15,000 nucleotides of DNA from Chrysomallon squamiferum (lineage: Eukaryota > Mollusca > Gastropoda > Neomphalida > Peltospiridae): positions 11,755,678 to 11,770,677 of the forward strand of contig CM022671.1 of assembly GCA_012295275.1 (NCBI GenBank), written 5' to 3'. The translations under genes were made by a program, and so were the position numbers. A model generated the notes under the pieces. The model saw only the letters and a program-made list of their open reading frames with translations. It had not been told where the DNA came from and made no database searches. Positions 8,261-15,000 of this stretch are shown here, one piece after another. The stretch's first letter is position 1. Every line of letters begins with the position of its first letter.

Positions 8261-9953
8261 TATTTATTTATTTTTAATTTTATTCCTTTTTCCAACTTTT
8301 TTTTGTGCGTGATAATTAATAACATTTTATCCATTATTTTGGTCACGACAAATAAAGTAAGGTTTACATTTTAGCACTAGGTTACCCTTTAAACACGATG
8401 AATTTACTGCGTCCAGAAATATTGTGACAACAAAAGGAAATATATGTAAAAAAAATAAAAATAAAATATTTCAAGTAAACATGAAGACGGAAGGGGGTTA
8501 ACAGAGCTTTTTGTAGTTAACTTTGTCTGAGGAGCTTTTTCTCTGAAAACTTATTATCGCGTCAACATGCAGATTAACATGGTTTCGAAATAAACAACGT
8601 CACACAGAGCAGCTACGACTACGGCTTTAATTCTGGAGAACTGCCAAAATTTCTTCCTGCTCTAACTTCAGCTTGAAAGACAGAGTTTTAAAAAAAATAA
8701 AAAATAAAAATAAAAAACAATTTCCCCCTTAAACAATGAATTTGTATTCGTCTAAAGCAAAGCCAAAAATAGCAATTCCCAGAATCAAAATAATATAAAG
8801 TATTTTGGTCATCGACTATCTCTCTCTGAACCAAACGATGGATCAATCTTGCTCTGAATATGACACTAGATTAACAGTTTGAAACTTTGATATTAATCAA
8901 GACTAGCGTTGGGGTCTACCCTCGTCAGGTTACTAATAAGTAAAAAGTTTTACGTAACAGTGTAATTTCCTTTCTGTCTACCAGTTTTATTACTTCGTAA
9001 TTTGCCTCTTGTCCGTACTTTTATTTGTTTTTGAAATTATTTTTATAGTTGTTAGTGGCAATGTTATTTTATAAAATATTAATGTGCGGTTAGGACGTTT
9101 ATAGGTATCTTGTAATATTCAGCATGCTTACATCAAAGAAAGGTTAAAGCAAGCTATCGTCCATGTCGACTGCAGACTTCTGATTACGAAAATAACGTTT
9201 TATTGTAAATTCCATCTGCACAGCGTCAGTGAATTCAGATTTGTGAAAATGGTGTAACGAGCAATTCGATTTGATTTTACCTGGTATGATTTTTACCTTA
9301 TAATTATTATATAATTTAAGAATTAATGTTCAATCGCTGGAGAAAAAACAATAGTTACAAACTGATTGATTATTTTTTCTTGCTGGTTAATCACTGAGAC
9401 TTCAAGTTTGGTTATTAATTCCTTAAATCATAGCTTCGATAAGACCGATTTGTCATAATTTTGTGTTAAAAATAACAGTCTTCTCGGTTATTCACTTGTT
9501 ACGTCAGATCGTTGATAATACTGTGTATGTTATGAGCTAAGACATGATGCACACAGATCGTTGTTAATTGTAAGTTAAGAGCTGAGTCAGATACACACGC
9601 CACAGGATTTCTCTTTGTTTGAAAAAATCTTTAGATGGCCAAACACAAACTGAGGGATGCCTGAAATGTAGTTAATTCTAAACAGATAGATTTTTGGCTA
9701 AATATTTTGAATATAGATACCGTTCGGTTCTTTTGTAGAAAAAACCTACAAATATATTATCAAACTGTGATAGTTAATAAAATGCAAGGGGAAGTCATCT
9801 TTGTAACAGGAAATTATATACACAAGTATTACAAAACTAAGTAAAAATCATCTTTTTACTCTTCCATTTGTTTTTTCTTCATTTATTTATTTAATACTGT
9901 TATATTAAGTTTTAGGTTGTTTATTTTATTTTATTTATGATTGTTATTGTTAT

Positions 9954-9954
9954 G

Positions 9955-9999
<45 letters not shown>
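9954..9999. repeat. (ATT)n microsatellite
   Basis: About 15 perfect ATT units, preceded by imperfect TTTAT and GTTAT units. Confidence 0.92.
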
Positions 10000-10216
10000 T
10001 TCATTCATAATAGTTAATTTTCACATATTAATCATTTTTATCCATAATTTCTTGTAAAATCACCGAAAAATTAATATTTGAAGGTATTTGTGTTTTGTTT
10101 TTATTTTTCTGTGTTATTATTGGTAACAGTTGCCTGTATTTCTATTACATTCCCTGATCACTGAAAAACAATAGTAACAGGGTTATGAGTCCTAGAGATC
10201 TTCATACTTAGGTATT

Positions 10217-10219
<3 letters not shown>

Positions 10220-10287
<68 letters not shown>
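10220..10287. repeat. (CT)n microsatellite, about 34 units
   Basis: Uninterrupted CT run, the longest pure dinucleotide array in the window. The minus-strand frame over it (10158-10346) encodes an Arg-Glu run and is a repeat artefact. Confidence 0.95.
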
Positions 10288-10291
<4 letters not shown>

Positions 10292-10700
10292 CTATAAACA
10301 TTTTTTTATATACATTTCCCATCTTCATGGTAACAAGAACGCGCACACAACATTATTTGTATTAGAAATATGTTAAAATGTATGTAAATTAATCCAAAAC
10401 ATTTCCAAAACATAATATGTAATGACCAGCTCAAATCATGAATAAATGGATGCATGTGTCGTTACCAGATGCTATTAATTTATGTACGTCAAATCAGCGG
10501 GCACGTTTTAAAGTATACATTACATGACTATTTAATAATTATTTAACAGTCTAATTTGATAATCATGAAACGTTAACCTGTTGTTTATTCTCTGAATCAT
10601 TTCCATCATCGTCAAATTCAATATTATATTAATTGTTTTGTTGATGGTGTAATTAATTTTGATGATACAGCCGCGTTATCTTCGTCGTTGTTGTTAATGA
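10288..10700. other. AT-rich stretch without a gene
   Basis: No frame, repeat array or RNA structure that I can support. CpGs begin to appear near 10670. Confidence 0.6.
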
Positions 10701-11031
10701 ATCACTCTGACACCATCGTCTGAAACAACCCAACACTTTGTCTTCCTTCCTTCCGTACGTCCATGTTTCTGTCAAGCTGACACAGTTGGAGCTGAGATGG
10801 TATTCAAAGACTTACGACTGTCGTTATCCCCTGTTCGTGTATTTGTTGCTGTGAGAAATCCGCGGCAAGGACTCGCTCAAAGCAAGTGAACGTCTTACAC
10901 ATGTTATGTATTGAACTAAGGATGTTTCGTGAGACTGTCAGCCTGAGTCAGTGATTTTTTTGTTTATCTTTTTTTTTTTTAACCTCCATTTTGCTCAATT
11001 GTTAAGCTGCTTTATTCAGTTCAGGACGCAG
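10700..11031 (+). other. Possible noncoding first exon ending in a consensus splice donor
   Basis: This stretch is less AT-rich than its flanks and has many CpGs between about 10670 and 10890. It ends at GCAG|GTAAGC (exon end 11031), a strong donor. The left edge is not defined. An internal poly-T of about 12 bases at 10969-10980 is unusual for an exon. A matching acceptor might be the one at 12446, but no transcript evidence is available. Confidence 0.25.
10797..10889 (+). CDS. Small ORF of 30 codons (uORF candidate), doubtful
   Basis: ATG in a good context (G at -3, G at +4) runs 30 codons to TGA, encoding MVFKDLRLSLSPVRVFVAV and then RNPRQGLAQSK. The peptide is basic and not low-complexity. 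I recognise no family. Lying within the possible first exon, it would act as an upstream ORF if that exon is real. It may equally be chance. Confidence 0.15.
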   Translation: MVFKDLRLSLSPVRVFVAVRNPRQGLAQSK

Positions 11032-11039
11032 GTAAGCTG

Positions 11040-11531
11040 TTTTTCTTCTCCATCGTTTTTCTAGCTTTGTGTTTAAATAAATTAGGGAGCAGAACATGAT
11101 CTATATAATAGAAAAGTTTAATATATTAAGAGCAAAAGGTTGTTTAGTGTTATACTGTTAAGATACTTTGGAACTAACATTTAGAAATTACGTGTGTAGA
11201 TTAAATAACAGCTGATCAATGTTAATAAAAGGGAGGATCTTTTCAACAGGTTTTATTTTTAAAGAAATCGCGAATGTAGACTTGCAAACCGTAGCGAACT
11301 GTAGCGTTTGTTAATGATTTTCTCCCTTTTCGAATATCTACTGTGCATGTCCGATTCCAATGAGCGTATTAGAATTCTATAATCACGAGTTTTATAATTT
11401 AAATTAAAAAAAAGAAAAGAGAAGGTGAAATTCATTTGTCGACCTGTACTTTATTAAATTAATACATGTAAAAAAAAATCTAGTTTTTGGTTTAACAAGT
11501 AAAGATGTATACACATGATAATATTTTATTG
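11040..11531. other. AT-rich stretch without a gene
   Basis: Follows the candidate donor at 11031/11032, so it would be intronic if that exon is real. Nothing else is recognised before the palindrome at 11532. Confidence 0.5.
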
Positions 11532-11602
11532 CGGAATTTTAAAAACACCTTAACGCTTATCTACTGATCAATAGGTCAGCGTTAAGGTGTTTTAAAATTC
11601 CG
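11532..11602. repeat. 71-bp near-perfect palindrome (long hairpin)
   Basis: The left arm, 11532-11556, starts CGGAATTTT and ends CCTTAACGC. The right arm, 11579-11602, starts GCGTTAAGG and ends AAAATTCCG. The arms pair fully except for one extra A on the left. The 22-base middle also pairs around TGATCA with two mismatches and one G-T pair, so almost the whole 71 bases is self-complementary. No target-site duplication or known terminal repeat was recognised. Confidence 0.92.
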
Positions 11603-11690
11603 GATCTTCACATATATGATTATGTTACTATTTGTTATTAACAGAAAGAAGTTAAGTATTAATGCAAATATATAGTTTGGATATTTCAGT

Positions 11691-11795
11691 GTGTACATGT
11701 GTGTTTATAGTGAGTATGTGTGTATGTGTGTAGCGTGTATGTGTGTGTAGAGTGTATGTGTGTGTAGCGTGTGTGTATGTGTGTGTGAGAGAGTG
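11691..11795. repeat. GT-rich array with a longer internal period
   Basis: A TG/TGTA array with repeated GTGTGTAGCG or GTGTGTAGAG breaks about every 20 bases, so the repeat unit is longer than two. It ends in GAGAGAG. Confidence 0.85.
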
Positions 11796-11799
11796 TCCC

Positions 11800-12406
11800 A
11801 ATCTTTGCTGACTTAAACATTATCTTTGTTTATTAACAAAGTATTTTTTGCTTTGTTTTGCTAATGTTTTGTTTGTTGTTGTTTTGTTTTTGGTTTTGTT
11901 CTTTTGTATTTAATTAGAAAATATTCAAATTAAAAAATATGAAATTTCTTTTATTATTATTATTTTTTAATATATACATTTTATTACCTTGGACTTCTTA
12001 ATTTGATTATGCAAATAAAAATAAAAATAAACAGTCATAGCCACTGTGTTTCTTTGTAAGACAAGAGATTTCGGGACACTTTAAAAAATTCATATATTTT
12101 TCATTTAAATGGAATAAACGGAAGAAGACCAAATATTACTCAGCCCTTTCTGAGCAACATCACAAATTATTAATCATTTTAAAACTTATTTATGTACTAG
12201 CTGCTTGCTCTGTAACACCACACATCCACCGTACATTTTACAAGACGCTGTACAACTATTTTCTCCTGAATAACATTATTTCTCAGTGTTTGTTTTGTGG
12301 TTTAAAATACAATACAGCCATTGTGAAATATCCTGGGGATTTCTAATAACAGAATCGGACACAACGTTTGACCAATTGCATCGCAGCCTGTGCTCCGTAA
12401 CATTGA
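11800..12406. other. AT-rich stretch without a recognised gene
   Basis: Has GTTTT-rich sequence at about 11850-11905 and a 7-bp-stem hairpin (CTTTGTT / AACAAAG) at 11824-11841. An 84-codon plus-strand frame at 12286-12540 is not recognised. Part of it overlaps the better candidate tail at 12447-12574 in another frame. Confidence 0.55.
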
Positions 12407-12446
12407 ACGTGTCAACATTGTTATTTGTTTCAAATCGACCTTACAG

Positions 12447-12574
12447 AAGGACAAATCCGTGTCAGAAGGGATATTCGAAAACATGGAATTTTTACACAGA
12501 AAGCTGCATTCCTCGTGACAAGAGCAATGCAGGATGGTAAAACTGTTGATTATGGATCAAAGGTTTTAAAATAG
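12447..12574 (+). CDS. Possible terminal exon or retroposed 3' end, unrecognised
   Basis: After a possible acceptor (CCTTACAG, ending at 12446) one frame reads 41 codons to TAG at 12572-12574, including GQIRVRRDIRKHGIFTQK, then AAFLVTRAMQDG and VDYGSKVLK. The composition is mixed and charged, unlike the AT-repeat frames nearby. An AATAAA follows at 12583-12588 and an A tract starts at 12608. The frame is closed by TGA at 12404-12406, upstream of the acceptor. I do not recognise the protein. It may be a last exon, the tail of a retrocopy, or chance. Confidence 0.25.
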
Positions 12575-12582
12575 CCTTTCTT

Positions 12583-12588
12583 AATAAA
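12583..12588 (+). terminator. Candidate poly(A) signal AATAAA
   Basis: Lies nine bases after the TAG of the candidate tail and 20 bases before an A tract. Position and spacing fit a cleavage signal, but the hexamer is common in AT-rich DNA. Confidence 0.3.
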
Positions 12589-12607
12589 CGAATATGTTCG
12601 TGTGAAT

Positions 12608-12644
12608 AAAAAAAAAAAAAAAAAAAAAAAATAATAATAATAAT
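12608..12644. repeat. A24 tract followed by (TAA)n
   Basis: About 24 A then four to five TAA units. Such tails are typical of retroposed sequences, and A tracts also seed microsatellites. Confidence 0.9.
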
Positions 12645-13200
12645 GTAAGCTTATTAATGTAAACATACAAGCATATATAATACATATTTATGTTTTTTAA
12701 CTTGTAAATACATTTATGAGGAACATTATGTATATTAATATATGCGTTTCACTGTATGGTATCTTTGCATATAGATAATAATCATGTGCACTTTTTTTTA
12801 CATATATAGATAGATAGATAGATAGATAGATATAGATTTTAATCGTCAAAGTAATCTAATTAATAAAATGACAAACAGTTAAACAATAGCAGTAACTGTA
12901 ATAAACAAAGTTTATGCCATTTTTGATCCTCTGTACTGATGGGTTGCAGTTTGCATGTAAAATGAATTCCCGGTGTCAAACAACAGGATACAAGTTGCTA
13001 ACCACATTAAACCAGCTGGAGCAGAGACACAGGAATGTAAAATGGTTGGACGTTTAGTCATATATTTGACTTTTATCTCTCTTAACTGTGATCAGCGGAT
13101 TCTCGGAAATCAACATTTCCAAGTACGATTTAATACTATTGCCATTATTATTACCTCCTTTTCCTACTTCAGCAGTAGTAAAACTGATTTTTTGAAAATG
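12645..13200. other. Stretch without a recognised gene
   Basis: Besides the GATA array there is an 80-codon plus-strand frame at 12973-13215 that lacks an ATG at its first codon and has no recognisable motif. The part 12960-13110 is less AT-rich and could be old repeat or exon remnant. Confidence 0.5.
12806..12834. repeat. (GATA)n microsatellite
   Basis: About seven GATA units, starting from TATA. Confidence 0.9.
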
Positions 13201-13202
13201 GT

Positions 13203-13204
13203 AA

Positions 13205-13279
<75 letters not shown>

Positions 13280-13288
13280 TAATAATTT
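13203..13288. repeat. (TAAA)n passing into (TAA)n
   Basis: About seven tetramer units switch without a break to about 16 trimer units. Minus-strand frames over it (13054-13364) are Ile or Leu runs and not genes. Confidence 0.93.
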
Positions 13289-13935
13289 GTTTGTCTATCA
13301 AAGATAAACATTCAGCCAACACATTATTTATACAGATATCATGCTGAGACCTGTTGAGAAACAAAACATGTGATCAGTCCTATGATAGATAAGAAGATAT
13401 ATCCAGTACACTGAAACAACAAAGTTTTATCATTTTCTCTTTAACACACTTGTTAACCAGCGGTTCTCGGAGAGTCCGTTAATGTTTTATGTCTAGTTTA
13501 CTTTAAGAACTGAATTGTGTGCGTTCAATTGTTGTCGTTATTATTTGAAATAAGTATAACAGTAAACTAAAGGTCAGAAAGCTTATACAGGTATTTCTGA
13601 GTTTCTAAATATTGTTAATTTTGTCTTTGATATTGCTCTTTAATTTTTCAGAGGTTATGTATGTTCGTGTGTTATAATTACCATTTTGATTTATTCATGA
13701 CTGGAATTTATTTATTCATAACTGAACATTTCTTTTTATTTATCTGTTCTGTATAACTGAACATTTAAGAGAGAGAGAGAGAGAGAGGTGAATATATTTG
13801 AAACTACTTGTAAAGGAAAAATAGATCAGATAGAAAAGTGTGATTAAAAATAAAATTATTAAATAAATAAAATTAAATGCGAGAGAAAAAAGAAAGAAAG
13901 ATAACAAAGAGAAAAAAGATCAGATAGAAAGTGTG
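13289..13935. other. Stretch without a gene, with short local duplications
   Basis: Contains ATAACTGAACATTT twice (13718-13731 and 13753-13766), a GA run at 13768-13787 and GATCAGATAGAAA-GTGTG twice (13824-13842 and 13918-13935). Confidence 0.6.
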
Positions 13936-13986
13936 TTATTATTATTAAAAATATTATTATTATTATTATTATTATTATTATGATTA

Positions 13987-14027
<41 letters not shown>

Positions 14028-14056
14028 TTATTATTATTTTTATTACTGTTATTATT
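13936..14056. repeat. Interrupted (ATT)n array
   Basis: About 120 bases of ATT/TTA units broken by AAAAATA, GATT and TTTTT interruptions. Confidence 0.9.
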
Positions 14057-14512
14057 TTTTAAAGAAAAAAGTGAGAAAGAAGGAAACTGTATATATCCGT
14101 CCTGTCATTCCTAATTATACCGACATACTTTTTTTTCTTAAAATGATTATGTATCACCAAGACACTGCCCTTCCTTGGCAGAAATCCGGGATCAGAGGCT
14201 TAACGTACATTTGTTACAGTCTCTGTCATGTTCAGAATTATAATACACTTCACATTTTTTTTTTACTGTTATTCTTTTGATTTCTGTAACTCGAGAAAGA
14301 TTGGCTTCTTATAGGATCGGTATATGCCGTGTGAACGGTGATTGTCATATAGCTACTGTTACTGAATGTGAATACACACACATACACACACATGTAAATA
14401 TATTTATTTGTGCGTGCGTGCGTATATACGTATAGCAGTACGTCTCTGAATTTATTTTTGTATTGTTAGAGCATTCTGTAGCTAGCTCTCATGAGTGAGC
14501 GAAAGAACGAGT
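14057..14512. other. Stretch without a recognised gene
   Basis: A 69-codon plus-strand frame at 14071-14280 is unrecognised and ends in a Phe/Leu run. CA units lie at 14372-14392 and TGCG units at about 14410-14425. Confidence 0.55.
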
Positions 14513-15000
14513 GAGATTGAGAATATGTATCTATGTTCCTAAGATTGACTGTATGTATCAGTGTTTCTGAGATTGAGTATATATATATCTATGTTAACGA
14601 GATTGACTATATATGTATATATGTTCATGAGATTGACTGTATATGTATATATGTTTCTTAGATTGAGTGTATGTATATATGTTCCTGAAATTGACTGTAT
14701 GTATATATGTTCCTGAGATTGACTGTATGTATATATGTTCCTGAGACTGAGTGTGTATATATATATATTCCTGAGATTGAGTGTATATGTATATATGTTC
14801 CTGAGATTGACGGTATGTATATATGTTCCTGAGATTGACTGTATATGTATATATATTCCTGAGATTGATGGTATGTATATATATTCCTGAGATTGATGGT
14901 ATGTATATATATATTCCTGAGATTGACTGTATGTATATGTATATATATTCCTGAGATTGATGGTATGTATATATATATTCCTGAGATTGACTGTATGTAT
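14513..15000. repeat. Minisatellite of about 28-34 bp units, about 17 copies, cut by the window end
   Basis: Each unit starts GAGATTGA, continues with a TGTATGTATATAT-type stretch and ends GTTCCT or ATTCCT. Unit length changes in steps of two or more by gain or loss of TA or GT pairs in the middle. The first units (14513-14640) are the most divergent, and later ones are nearly identical. The array is open at 15000, so its true length is unknown. Confidence 0.95.

Larger units (their letters stand above)
7525..9953. other. Long intergenic stretch without a recognisable gene
   Basis: Holds a TAC array (about 7831-7890), TTTA runs (about 8197-8230) and a pentamer run (about 8237-8260). Frames at 7732-7926 and 8180-8374 are Leu/Ile/Phe runs from those repeats. 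The 68-codon frame at 7940-8146 is not recognised. The stretch 8360-9950 looks like unique sequence with no gene signal. Confidence 0.6.

Noticed and set aside
10158-10346. Minus-strand frame with a long Arg-Glu run
   Set aside because: Direct translation of the CT microsatellite. The flanks show no coding signal.
12412-12440. tRNA-like B box (GTTTCAAATC) suggesting a SINE head before the A tract
   Set aside because: The match to the B-box consensus is partial, and no A box or tRNA fold could be found upstream.
13054-13364. Minus-strand frames rich in Ile or Leu
   Set aside because: Translations of the TAA/TAAA arrays in two frames.
14513-15000. CRISPR-like array
   Set aside because: There are no unique spacers. 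Whole units repeat head to tail with a microsatellite core, so it is a minisatellite.

Overview
The window looks like nuclear DNA from an invertebrate animal. It is strongly AT-rich by eye, full of microsatellites of every period (A/T, TA, TC, CA, TAC, TTA, TTTA and longer), and its one clear gene is split by small introns. Dense simple repeats and sparse coding sequence fit a lophotrochozoan such as a mollusc, possibly a cephalopod. This is inference from texture only; nothing in the window fixes the taxon.

One protein-coding gene can be supported well. It lies on the minus strand (7138 down to 4234) in four coding exons and encodes a metallo-beta-lactamase-fold tRNase Z (tRNA 3'-end endonuclease) of the short, plant TRZ1-like type. 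The spliced product is about 335 residues from the first ATG, or about 291 from a second in-frame ATG with a better start context. All the metal-site motifs can be read across the exon joins: AFDIG, HGHMDH, TAH, TGDT and MHFSDKY. Intron 1 is GT-AG and intron 2 is GT-AG with a weak GTAGCT donor. Intron 3 reads best as a GC-AG intron with the donor CAG|GCAAGT.

Region by region: 1-3780 is noncoding, with poly-T tracts, a GA array, a G-quadruplex-like run, a perfect CRE-type palindrome, an 18-bp perfect palindrome and one unrecognised 81-codon minus-strand ORF. 3788-4233 is the likely 3' UTR of the tRNase Z gene and 4234-7138 is the gene itself. 7139-7530 is its presumed 5' flank, ending in a compound CG/CA/TA array. 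7530-10700 is simple repeats and unassigned sequence. 10700-11031 is a less AT-rich, CpG-containing stretch that ends in a consensus splice donor and holds a 30-codon small ORF, so it may be a first exon on the plus strand. 11532-11602 is a 71-bp near-perfect palindrome. 12407-12631 holds a 41-codon open tail, a stop codon, an AATAAA and an A tract, like a terminal exon or a retroposed 3' end. 12650-14500 is repeats. From 14513 to the window edge runs a minisatellite of about 28-34 bp units that continues past the end.

I found no prokaryotic-type operon, CRISPR array, rRNA or tRNA gene. The most unusual signals are the GC-AG intron falling exactly inside the GDT metal-site motif, the likely dual start of the tRNase Z, and the 71-bp palindrome.
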